A stretch of DNA of 17,533 bases from assembly GCA_018380195.1 (NCBI GenBank), contig JAGZUC010000035.1, positions 1 through 17,533 of the forward strand, in the 5' to 3' direction. A model generated the notes under the pieces. That model was not told the origin of the DNA. It made no database searches and saw only the letters and a program-made list of their open reading frames with translations. Within the stretch, counting starts at the first letter, position 1. Each line of letters opens with the position of its first letter. Below, piece after piece: positions 1-7,056 of the stretch. The position numbers and the translations under genes were made by a program. The DNA comes from Collinsella sp. GTDB lineage: Bacteria; Actinomycetota; Coriobacteriia; Coriobacteriales; Coriobacteriaceae.

Positions 1-176
1 TTGAGAAGAAGTCGACAGTACATTTAGAAGCACCTACATTTCTCAAAGCATCGTTAGATTAATAATGACAGACCGAATGAAGATGCGTGCGATGGGGGCA
101 AGGCGAATGGCTGAGCGGTATCGATACGCTGGTTCAACGGTATTATATTGACCACATAGATTATTAACTTGCATTT
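1..176. other. Non-coding flank downstream of the ABC ATPase gene
   Basis: This AT-richer stretch follows the stop codon of the minus-strand ABC ATPase gene and runs to the window edge. No convincing gene, tRNA or strong T-tailed terminator is visible. A weak inverted repeat, TTGAGAA at 1-7 and TTCTCAA at 40-46, could be chance. A 28-codon plus-strand frame from position 65 has no clear ribosome binding site and no recognisable product, so it is not called as a gene. Confidence 0.4.
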
Positions 177-917
177 CTACCCGCCCTCTCCGTAGAGCCG
201 CCGATACGCGCTTAGCGCACCCTCGGCGCGTCCGGCAGGCCTTGCGAAATGGGATCCGGGAGACTTCGGCGCAGCATCATCTTGCGGAATGCTTCTAATG
301 AGCCTCCCATCCTTCAAAAACAGAATCTCATCGCACAGTCTATCGACCGAATCCAAGATGTGGGATGACATGATGATGCACGTACCAGAATCGGCCAGCT
401 TCCTGAGAATCCCGGAATGCAAGTCCACCCTGCTGGGATCGAGCGCGTTCATGGGTTCATCCAACAGGAGGTACCGCGCACCCGTCGCATACGCAATCGC
501 CAAGGTAAGCTGCTGCTTCATACCCTGGCTCAGAGCGCGGATCCTCATCTTCGCGAACTCGCCTATCTGCGTTTGCTCCACTACCTCCTCGATATCACGA
601 GCATGCGGCCACATATCGCAAACCATCTTGAGGTGATCTTCCGCACGCAATCCGGGATACAGCAGCGTTCCCTCACCAGGTGCATAGAAGATCATAGAAC
701 GGACCTCTCTCGCACCCGTACCCTGCACCTCATCCAGAACGATGCTCCCGTCCACGCGAGGACCCGGCAAACCTGCCATCGCACGCAGCAACGTCGTCTT
801 TCCATGCCCGTTCGGAGCGACGAGACCGTAGACCGTACCCGGGGCAAACTCAGCGTTCACCGAATCTACGAGCACCTTCTTTCCATAAGAGATCGTCAGC
901 GTTTGAAGGTCAATCAT
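177..917 (-). CDS. ABC transporter ATP-binding protein
   Basis: This is the nucleotide-binding subunit of an ABC transporter, 246 aa. It should hydrolyse ATP on the cytoplasmic face to drive the membrane protein encoded just upstream. Visible motifs are a Walker A loop APNGHGKTT (residues 34-42), the signature LSQGM (129-133), Walker B with LLLDEP (150-155) and the H-loop SSH ending at His186. Two motifs deviate mildly: Walker A starts with Ala instead of Gly, and the signature is LSQGM rather than LSGGQ. An ATG at 926 would overlap the permease stop as ATGA. However, AAAGGGG sits directly against that codon and lies 9 nt before the ATG at 917, so 917 is preferred. The gene is almost certainly co-transcribed with the permease. 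The substrate cannot be read from the sequence; the single-domain ATPase of an ABC-2-like exporter is the best description. Confidence 0.9.
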   Translation of the reverse strand: MIDLQTLTISYGKKVLVDSVNAEFAPGTVYGLVAPNGHGKTTLLRAMAGLPGPRVDGSIVLDEVQGTGAREVRSMIFYAPGEGTLLYPGLRAEDHLKMVCDMWPHARDIEEVVEQTQIGEFAKMRIRALSQGMKQQLTLAIAYATGARYLLLDEPMNALDPSRVDLHSGILRKLADSGTCIIMSSHILDSVDRLCDEILFLKDGRLIRSIPQDDAAPKSPGSHFARPAGRAEGALSAYRRLYGEGG

Positions 918-922
918 CGAGA

Positions 923-3154
923 TCATCCCCTTTCGATCTTCGGAACACCCAGGCGCACCAACAACGGAGATACGGCGCCCAAGACCACCAGCAGAGCGCC
1001 CGATGCGCCGACGACCTCTCCAAAAGGCATCGCGTTCGTCCCTCGCCCAAGGAACCCAATCGTCCCCACCTGGGAAGCGGGATCAAACGAGGCGAATGGA
1101 GCCAGCAGCGCGGCGCCCATGCCCGCGCTTTCAACATGAGCGCTCAACGAACCCAACACCAAGAGAACCGCGCAAACCACTCCGGTGACAACGGGGCTGC
1201 GGCTAATCGCTGCTGTCAACGCAGCGACGACGGAAATCACGCCGTATGCCATGACCAGCAACGGAACGCTACGCAACACCGCCTCCCCCACCATGGACGT
1301 TGTCGAAGCCCCCGCTCGAATGAGAGCGACGGGATACTCCGATCCACCCGCACCGTTCTTAATCGCGGACACAACTGCAGCGGGAACCATCGACACCAAA
1401 AGCAGCGTCAAGTCAAGCAGGAGAGACAACGCAACAGCCGTCAGAAAACGCACATGCGCTGTTGCGGGGACTTGGAAAACCAGAAGGGAACGGCACTGCA
1501 GGTGGGTGCACGCAAGCGATGTGACAACCACGGGCAACAGCCAAAACAAGGAAGGAAGCGCTGCCTGGAAATACGAAAGGAGGATTAATGGGGGCATCTT
1601 CGTACTTAACTCGTAAACCTTGGGGTCCGGCAAGCTCGCGATCGACTCGAGCAGAAGGGCGCGCGCCTCCGCACGAGAAGGAGTCTCCGGCTCGATTCCG
1701 ATCGATTGCAGGAGGGTCGCATCTGCCGCGCCCAGTTCGCCTCGAGCGCGCTCGTACGTCGCAAGGCTTCGAAACCCCTCCGCAGGCGTAGGCGCGTACA
1801 CAAAACCCGAAAGAGCATCTCGCATGTCTTCCAAGGCCGTTTTGCCCTCGACATCCATATTCGCAGCGTCCTGCTCTAGATACCGATCTATTGAACGGAG
1901 CTCCCCATCCCTATACCGAACAGCGGAAACGTCATCAGCGTCAGGAAACACCTCAACCAGAGCCGGGACCAGCATCGCCGTCGACATTGCAACCGCGCAT
2001 ACGGCGAGGACGGGAGAATGCAGGAGCAGCTTTCCCATCGCTCTTACGTATGCAACGGCGGCGGTATAAGGGCCCGAACGAGTTGTCGTTTGCGAGGCGA
2101 TGAAGGCACCCCTGTCAAGACCAGTCGGGAACATCGGGCACGCGCAGCCGCTCTTTCCAGCAACGCAAAGCAGGCTAATTGCCAGCACCTCGATCCCGAT
2201 TGCGCATACGAGGGCAATCGCGCCACGCTCGAAGCAAAGTCCAGGCAGATTCACTATCTGCGTTGTCGGGTACGGGCTATAGGCGCCGACGGTCAACTCA
2301 GTGTTCGCATACGTAAGGGGATTCAACAGGGCGAACTCACGTAAAGCGATGGATCTTCCGTAATACCCGGGAACCATCGTCACCCCCATCAGGGCACATA
2401 CGAACACGATTCCAAGCGTAGGGTTATTGGCAATCTTCACGGCAAGGTGAACGACAAGCGAGATGAACGCTGCCACCAAGAATTGCAAGATGGCCGTCTG
2501 CGCGAACACCAGCCAAGCCGGTTTGATAACCGGAGTCGCATATTGAATGTAGCCTATCGGATAGAACGGCGAGCCCGGGCCATTCTTCACAAGCGCGGCG
2601 ATTATCCCTGGAAGATTGATGGCGAGGACGGCAAGCATTGCAAAAACACTCGCCCATACGCTCGATGCGACAAGTCTACCCAGCTCGCCCATCGGTGCCT
2701 GGATGATGAGCTTTTCACGTTTGTTAAGACGCGCGGCAAGGAACGAGACGGCAACGACGGCAACGGCCGTTGCGACCCATAGCAAGTACTCCTTCGATCC
2801 GTCATAATAGGTGTACTCTCCATCCGATATCTGCAGAAACGGAAGTAGGGGAGAGAGCGGTGCCAAGATAAGACGTCCCGCGGCAAGAGGGTACAGAAGC
2901 GCGGGCATACTTGATGAAGAGGTATAGACACCGTCCTCCCCCGCATTCACAAGCGCATCCGCATAGGATGCTGACAATTCCTGCTCAACACGGGTTATTC
3001 CCGACTCGAGGTATTCGACCCGTCCGTCGATGCCAGCCGCGCTCCTGAAGACGGGCAGAGCACAAAGAACCATCAACGCAACAACGACAACACAGAGCGA
3101 CCTGGAGGAGAGAAGCGACCTAAAGATCGCCTTCGAGATTTTGAGCATATTCAT
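923..3154 (-). CDS. Large ABC transporter permease with two similar halves
   Basis: This is an integral membrane protein of 743 aa with about 12 predicted helices in two groups of six, roughly residues 20-332 and 377-733. Each half starts with one helix, then an extracytoplasmic stretch, then five helices. The halves resemble each other: LVKNGPGSPFYPIGYIQ near residue 190 matches AIKNGAGGSEYPVALIR near residue 600, and NNPTLGIVFVCALM matches SRSPVVTGVVCAVLL. The protein therefore looks like a tandem duplication or fusion of two ABC-2-type permeases, so one chain could form the whole membrane channel. The stop is 5 nt from the ATPase start, so the two form an operon. An ATG at 3172 exists but lacks a ribosome binding site, whereas AGGTTAAGG lies 6 nt before the ATG at 3154. 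Export is likely, but the substrate is unknown. Confidence 0.8.
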   Translation of the reverse strand: MNMLKISKAIFRSLLSSRSLCVVVVALMVLCALPVFRSAAGIDGRVEYLESGITRVEQELSASYADALVNAGEDGVYTSSSSMPALLYPLAAGRLILAPLSPLLPFLQISDGEYTYYDGSKEYLLWVATAVAVVAVSFLAARLNKREKLIIQAPMGELGRLVASSVWASVFAMLAVLAINLPGIIAALVKNGPGSPFYPIGYIQYATPVIKPAWLVFAQTAILQFLVAAFISLVVHLAVKIANNPTLGIVFVCALMGVTMVPGYYGRSIALREFALLNPLTYANTELTVGAYSPYPTTQIVNLPGLCFERGAIALVCAIGIEVLAISLLCVAGKSGCACPMFPTGLDRGAFIASQTTTRSGPYTAAVAYVRAMGKLLLHSPVLAVCAVAMSTAMLVPALVEVFPDADDVSAVRYRDGELRSIDRYLEQDAANMDVEGKTALEDMRDALSGFVYAPTPAEGFRSLATYERARGELGAADATLLQSIGIEPETPSRAEARALLLESIASLPDPKVYELSTKMPPLILLSYFQAALPSLFWLLPVVVTSLACTHLQCRSLLVFQVPATAHVRFLTAVALSLLLDLTLLLVSMVPAAVVSAIKNGAGGSEYPVALIRAGASTTSMVGEAVLRSVPLLVMAYGVISVVAALTAAISRSPVVTGVVCAVLLVLGSLSAHVESAGMGAALLAPFASFDPASQVGTIGFLGRGTNAMPFGEVVGASGALLVVLGAVSPLLVRLGVPKIERG

Positions 3155-3289
3155 CGCCAACCTTAACCTCATCCAGTCGGAACAGAGGGGCCGAACAAAA
3201 TGCTCGGCCCTTATTACTTGCCGGCAAAGTCAATTTAACATAAACTGTTAAAAAGTAACCTGAGTTTTTTAAATTCTTCGGAGGTTATT
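3155..3289. promoter_or_regulatory. Divergent control region between the ABC permease and DUF2975 genes
   Basis: The 135 bp between the two divergent starts hold a plus-strand promoter candidate. It has a TTGCCG -35 box (3218-3223), a 17-nt spacer and a TAAACT -10 box (3241-3246), each matching the sigma-70 consensus at 4 of 6 bases. A perfect 10-bp palindrome TTGCCGGCAA (3218-3227) covers the -35 box and is a plausible operator. A hairpin with arms GGGCCGA (3188-3194) and TCGGCCC (3204-3210) lies in what would be the permease leader. GGAGG at 3280-3284 is the ribosome binding site for the gene at 3290. No good minus-strand promoter was found. Confidence 0.45.
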
Positions 3290-3802
3290 ATGAGTTCCGA
3301 CAATCGCACTCCCCGGCTTCATTCCTTCCGCATCGCATGTGCGATAGCCTCTGCGACCCTTTGCGCCACCGCCATCGCACAAGTGGCGTTCTCCTTAAAG
3401 CCAGCAATCGAAGTGCTCGACAACCCTGTAATTGCAGACTCCCCCGCGTATCCAGCCCTTGCGATCTCGACATTGGTCCCTGCCGTCATCGGTATCGCTA
3501 CGACCATCCTCAGCGCCGTTCTCGTGTGGACGATCAAGAGCGGAGACCCCTTCAAGAAAGGGTCTGCGACATGCTTGAAGGTGCTCGGCATTCTCTTCGT
3601 TGTTCAAGCTGCCACCAGCCTCTACGCCGGCTCACTCAAAACCTCCGTTTCGATGTTTGGCGGCGAGGGGGCCGTCGGCGCCCAAGAGATCGCTTCATCA
3701 TTCGATTGGACCTCTCTGGTTCTCGGCATCGTCCTGTTCATGCTTTCCCAGCTCTTCTTGTACGCCCGAGAGCTGTACCTCGACTCCGACGAGATTGCGT
3801 AA
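3290..3802 (+). CDS. DUF2975-like four-helix membrane protein
   Basis: This is a small integral membrane protein of 170 aa. Four hydrophobic segments are visible, at about residues 11-33, 53-81, 95-115 and 143-163. It ends in a short acidic tail, LYLDSDEIA. Length, topology and the directly following small HTH gene match the DUF2975 family, which often pairs with a YozG-type regulator, as in Bacillus subtilis yoaS-yozG. That pairing is family knowledge recalled rather than searched. GGAGG lies 5 nt before the ATG. The gap to the regulator is only 9 bp, so the two are an operon. It is transcribed away from the ABC permease. The biochemical role of the family is not established; a sensor or modulator acting with the regulator is only a possibility. 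Confidence 0.7.
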   Translation: MSSDNRTPRLHSFRIACAIASATLCATAIAQVAFSLKPAIEVLDNPVIADSPAYPALAISTLVPAVIGIATTILSAVLVWTIKSGDPFKKGSATCLKVLGILFVVQAATSLYAGSLKTSVSMFGGEGAVGAQEIASSFDWTSLVLGIVLFMLSQLFLYARELYLDSDEIA

Positions 3803-3811
3803 GGAAACGCC

Positions 3812-4063
3812 ATGCCCGTAATTGTTCGCCTCGACAAGATCATGGCCGAGCGAAAGATTTCCTCGAACGAACTTGCCGAAAGGATTGGAACCACGCCCGT
3901 GAACCTGTCCCGTATTAAAAAAGGGCATATTCGCGGCATTCGCTTCAACACACTCGAGCAGCTATGCCTCGCCCTTCGTTGCCAACCCGGAGACCTTCTC
4001 GAAGTCATGAGCGAAGAGGATGCCCGAAAGGAGTTCGGACTCGATTGGTCCGCCGAGGATTAG
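3812..4063 (+). CDS. Small XRE-family HTH regulator (YozG-like)
   Basis: This is a compact DNA-binding protein of 83 aa made up almost entirely of one helix-turn-helix domain. The opening MPVIVRLDKIMAERKIS, the turn NELAERIGTTPVNLSRIKKG, and the closing IRFNTLEQLCLALRCQPGDLLE are typical of YozG-like XRE proteins encoded beside DUF2975 proteins. AGGA lies 6 nt before the start, partly overlapping the upstream stop codon, which suggests translational coupling. The likely role is repression or activation of its own operon and perhaps of the divergent ABC genes; the palindrome on the -35 box at 3218-3227 is a candidate site. The TAG stop is followed in the same frame by a recombinase fragment, so the 3' end lies at or beside a recombination junction. 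Confidence 0.85.
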   Translation: MPVIVRLDKIMAERKISSNELAERIGTTPVNLSRIKKGHIRGIRFNTLEQLCLALRCQPGDLLEVMSEEDARKEFGLDWSAED

Positions 4064-4789
4064 AGGGCGGTCGTACTCGCCCTGCACACGGGGATGCGAA
4101 TCGGCGAGGTCTGCGGCCTTCGGTGGTGCGATGTGGATTTCGAGACGGGCCTGATCTCGATCAGACACTCGGTGGCGTACGCGAAGGGAATGGGTTCGTT
4201 CATCAAGGACACCAAGACCCATGACGCCAGGGGTATCCCCATCGACCCGGTCGGCCTACTCCCCTTCCTGAAGGAGACCCACGAGATCGACTGCGGAAAG
4301 CTGCGCTTGCGCGGCCTTACCGGGGCGGTCGAGATCGGGGACTGCTACATCCTGTCGGAGCCGGGCGCGACCTTCGCGACGACAAGCTATATCCGCAGGG
4401 CGTTCAAGACGTTCTCGGAGACCAACGGCCTCATGGGCACCAACGACGAGCTGATCACGTTCCACGGCCTTCGCCACACGTTCGCAACGCAGTGGATCCG
4501 CCAAGGCGGCGATATCAAGGCGCTCCAATCGATCCTCGGCCACAAAGACGCCATGGCGACGCTCAACGTCTACGCCGACATCGAGCCCATCTCCAAAATC
4601 CATAACATGCTGCACGCCACGCCGTGCCTTTGGCGCGGGCACCTCGGGCCGAGGGTCGATCCGGGTCCCATGTTCCAACAGAGGATCCAGGAGTCCATCG
4701 AGACGCTCCAGGCGTTCGGCTACGGCATCACCGAGCCGGACGACCGAAATATCGCCATACGCGACGTGAAGACGAACAGTTGGCTCTAG
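4064..4789 (+). pseudogene. 5'-truncated tyrosine recombinase (integrase) fragment
   Basis: This is the C-terminal catalytic half of a phage- or ICE-type integrase. It opens with AVVLALHTGMRIGEVCGLRW, which carries the first catalytic Arg, and continues with TKTHDARGIP (catalytic Lys region), FHGLRHTFATQW, ILGHKD and NVYADI with the nucleophile Tyr (codon 4571-4573). All catalytic positions seem present, but the N-terminal arm-binding and core-binding domains, roughly 150-180 residues in this family, are absent. The sequence starts directly after the XRE amber stop at 4061-4063 in the same frame, with no ribosome binding site of its own; the first ATG is at 4094. A tail of about 70 residues after the Tyr is longer than usual. 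It is probably non-functional and marks a former mobile element. Amber readthrough would fuse it to the HTH protein, but nothing shows that this occurs. Confidence 0.8.
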
Positions 4790-4845
4790 CTCACCGAGTA
4801 CGCGGCAGTGCTGGGCCCATCCCAACTGAGGTCACGGTGGTCCGA

Positions 4846-4890
4846 TAGGGGCGCCGCCCGCGGCATGCGCCGCGGGGCGGTATCCCCTAC
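4846..4890. repeat. Long GC-rich inverted repeat after the recombinase fragment
   Basis: The arms TAGGGGCGCCGCCCGCGGC (4846-4864) and GCCGCGGGGCGGTATCCCC (4868-4886, extending to 4888) pair with only small bulges around the short loop ATG. No T-run follows on either strand, so a classic rho-independent terminator is doubtful. It could be a rho-type end, an attachment-site remnant of the lost element, or a repeat of unknown type. Confidence 0.5.
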
Positions 4891-5094
4891 CGAAGGGCGG
4901 GGATGCCCTCCGCTTCCAGTTCGGAATCAGCCGTCGGAGGCGTTCGGCTGACTGCGGGAACGGCCTGTCCGCTCAATGTGTTCGGCTGAGATCGGAAATC
5001 AACCCAACACGAGCCGGACACGCGCCAGACGGCTCTTCCCCGTACGGCCTTCCCCCTTACGCTCATGTTGCAGGCATGTAACGCCGCAGCGAGC

Positions 5095-5138
5095 GCGCCT
5101 TTTTTGCGCCAGACAGGTACAATGATGAACACTGTACC
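5095..5138 (+). promoter_or_regulatory. Probable promoter of the ACT-domain gene with overlapping inverted repeat
   Basis: TACAAT at 5118-5123 matches the -10 consensus at 5 of 6 bases. No good -35 box lies 16-18 nt upstream; the best nearby sequence is T-rich. The inverted repeat GGTACA (5116-5121)/TGTACC (5133-5138) overlaps the -10 box and could be an operator or a short leader hairpin. The distance to the start codon is about 60 bp. Confidence 0.35.
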
Positions 5139-5185
5139 GTAGCGGAGCGCCCCGCGCGCGCCGCAATCACGCGAAAGGGTTTCCC

Positions 5186-5473
5186 ATGGCCGAGATCTCG
5201 TCCTCCCGTATCGTCATCACCGTCCTTGGCAAGAACCGCCCCGGCATCGTCGCCGGCGTCACCCGTGTCCTAGGCGAGGCCAACGTCGACATCCGCGACA
5301 TCACGCAGTCCATTATCGAGGACATCTTCACCATGACCATGCTGGCCGATACCGCCGAGTCCAAGCTCGACTTCGCCGAGCTGCAGAAGGCGCTGGCCGA
5401 GGCCGGCGAGCTTTCGGGCGTCAACGTGTCCATCCAGCGCGAGGACGTCTTCAACTTTATGTACCGCCTGTAG
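5186..5473 (+). CDS. ACT domain-containing protein (UPF0237 family)
   Basis: This is a single ACT-domain protein of 95 aa, close to the usual length of UPF0237 members (about 90 aa). The opening RIVITVLGKNRPGIVAGVTR, the middle IRDITQSIIEDIFTMTMLAD and the ending QREDVFNFMYRL are characteristic of the family. ACT domains bind amino acids or other small ligands, so it is probably a cytoplasmic regulatory or sensor protein; no enzyme activity is expected. AAAGGG lies 6 nt before the ATG. In many bacteria this family neighbours a UPF0210/DUF711 gene, but here the next gene is citrate synthase, 77 bp downstream and on the same strand, with no terminator seen between them. Co-transcription is plausible. 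The ligand is unknown. Confidence 0.9.
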   Translation: MAEISSSRIVITVLGKNRPGIVAGVTRVLGEANVDIRDITQSIIEDIFTMTMLADTAESKLDFAELQKALAEAGELSGVNVSIQREDVFNFMYRL

Positions 5474-5550
5474 CGAGCAAGCCGCTGGGGATAGCCTGAC
5501 GCGCGCATGCCCATGCAAGTCACCCCGATGCGGCCCGGAGAGGAGCGCGC

Positions 5551-6969
5551 ATGGCCTACGACGCCAAGAAAATCTATTACCGCTTCGATGACCACTTGAG
5601 CCGCCTGGTTCTGGATTACGAGGCGAGCCGTCAGATTTCGCCCGAAAGCGAAAACCTCTACCACGGCCTGCCGACCGACCCTTATGACGAGGACCTGTTT
5701 GTCGAGCACAATGTCAAGCGCGGCCTGCGCAATGCAGACGGTTCGGGCGTGGTCGCGGGCCTCACTCGCATCTCGGATGTGCATGGCTACAACAAGGTCG
5801 ACGGTAAGGTCGTGCCCGATCAGGGCAAACTCACGCTTCGTGGCTACAGCATCGAGGATCTGGTCAACAACGCCCAGGCCGAGAATCGCTACGGCTACGA
5901 AGAGGTCGCTTATCTGCTCATTACGGGCTCTCTGCCCACCAAGGAAGAGCTTGACGGTTTTTGCGAACGTCTGGGTGCTTTTAGGCACCTGAGCGACGAA
6001 TACGTCCGCGAGTTCCCCATGACCACGGTGTCGTCGAGCATCATGAATGTGCTTCAGCGCGCCGTGCTGCTGCTCTACGCCTTCGATGCCGAACCAGACG
6101 TGATCACGCCCGAGCATGAGATCGACGTGGCTATTTCCATGCTCGCACGTCTCCCGCGCATCGCCGCCTTCGCACACATGGCCTCGATCGCCAAGCTTCG
6201 CGGCTCCGAGGTTCACGTGCCGCACCCCACGCCCGGCCTCTCCACCGCCGAGACCATCCTACAGGTGCTCCGCGGCGGTATGGCGTTCACCCGCGATGAG
6301 GCCATGCTGCTCGACGTGATGCTCATGCTGCATGCAGAGCACGGCGGCGGCAACAACTCCACGTTTGCCTGCCGCGTGCTGTCCTCCTCGGCCACCGACC
6401 CGTATTCCGCCTACGCCGCGGCCATCGGCTCGCTCAAGGGCCCGCGCCACGGCGGCGCCAACGCCAAGGTCGTGTCCATGCACGAGGACATCCGTGCGCA
6501 TGTCTCCAATTGGGAGGACGAGGACGAGGTCGCGGCCTACCTGGGCAAGATCCTCGACAAGCAGGCCTTCGACGGCACCGGCCTCATCTACGGCATGGGC
6601 CACGCCGTCTATACGCTGAGCGACCCGCGCGCCGAGGTCTGCCGCCGTTACGCGCGCTCGCTTGCCGCCAAGAAGGACTTGGGCGAGGAGTTCGCGCTCA
6701 TCGAGCGCATCGAGCGCCTGGCCCCGCAGGTGATGCGCGACCACGGCATGACCAAGCCCATCTGCGCCAACATCGACCTGTACACAGGCTTTATCTACAA
6801 GATGCTCGGCGTGCCCGAGACGCTTTTTACGCCGCTATTCGCCGTCGCCCGCATGGCCGGCTGGTCGGCACACCGCATGGAAGAGCTCTTCTGCGCGCAC
6901 CGTATTATTCGCCCCGCGTATCGCCCGGTTATCGAGCCGCTGGAGTACAAGCCGCTCGCCGATCGCTAG
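5551..6969 (+). CDS. gltA: Citrate synthase
   Basis: This enzyme condenses acetyl-CoA and oxaloacetate to citrate in the cytoplasm. In an anaerobe with a partial TCA cycle it would mainly supply 2-oxoglutarate and glutamate. The 472-aa protein shows the three catalytic positions of the family: His264 in HAEHGGGNNSTF, His300 in GPRHGGAN and Asp409 in ANIDLYTG. GHAVYTLSDPRA (351-361) is the usual substrate-binding segment. It has an extended N-terminus of about 60 residues before the core. The loop GPRHGGAN carries Arg where many homologues have Leu. GAGAGGAG lies 5 nt before the ATG. A strong terminator follows, so the transcript from the ACT gene probably ends here. 2-Methylcitrate synthase is an alternative substrate class, but no propionate genes are nearby. 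Confidence 0.93.
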   Translation: MAYDAKKIYYRFDDHLSRLVLDYEASRQISPESENLYHGLPTDPYDEDLFVEHNVKRGLRNADGSGVVAGLTRISDVHGYNKVDGKVVPDQGKLTLRGYSIEDLVNNAQAENRYGYEEVAYLLITGSLPTKEELDGFCERLGAFRHLSDEYVREFPMTTVSSSIMNVLQRAVLLLYAFDAEPDVITPEHEIDVAISMLARLPRIAAFAHMASIAKLRGSEVHVPHPTPGLSTAETILQVLRGGMAFTRDEAMLLDVMLMLHAEHGGGNNSTFACRVLSSSATDPYSAYAAAIGSLKGPRHGGANAKVVSMHEDIRAHVSNWEDEDEVAAYLGKILDKQAFDGTGLIYGMGHAVYTLSDPRAEVCRRYARSLAAKKDLGEEFALIERIERLAPQVMRDHGMTKPICANIDLYTGFIYKMLGVPETLFTPLFAVARMAGWSAHRMEELFCAHRIIRPAYRPVIEPLEYKPLADR

Positions 6970-6992
6970 GACGCGGACCGTTATAGAACCCG

Positions 6993-7031
6993 AGCGTGGC
7001 CAGGGCATCATCGCCCTCGGCCACGCTTTTT
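6993..7031 (+). terminator. Rho-independent terminator after citrate synthase
   Basis: The arms AGCGTGGCCAGGGC (6993-7006) and GCCCTCGGCCACGCT (7012-7026) pair almost perfectly, with one bulged C and a loop of about 5 nt. A run of Ts (7026-7031) follows. This is a textbook intrinsic terminator 23 bp past the gltA stop. Confidence 0.93.
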
Positions 7032-7056
7032 ATGCCAGTAGAAAGGGCTTCATCAA

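Larger units (their letters stand above)
4790..5185. other. Intergenic boundary region rich in hairpins and short repeats
   Basis: These 396 bp lie between the recombinase scar and the ACT-domain gene. No coding sequence is convincing. Visible structures are a long GC-rich hairpin at 4846-4890, a CAGCCG/CGGCTG hairpin (4928-4933 and 4944-4949), a 10-bp direct repeat GTTCGGCTGA at 4942-4951 and 4980-4989, and an inverted repeat GGTACA (5116-5121)/TGTACC (5133-5138). The last part contains the probable promoter of the downstream gene. The region looks like the worn edge of an accessory segment. Confidence 0.5.

Noticed and set aside
65..151. Small 28-codon open frame starting MTDRMKMRAMG
   Set aside because: No clear ribosome binding site and no recognisable product; likely chance or a degraded remnant.
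5167..6225. Long minus-strand open frame opposite the ACT and citrate synthase genes
   Set aside because: It mirrors two clearly recognisable plus-strand genes in GC-rich DNA, has no domain and no ribosome binding site, and is a codon-bias artefact.
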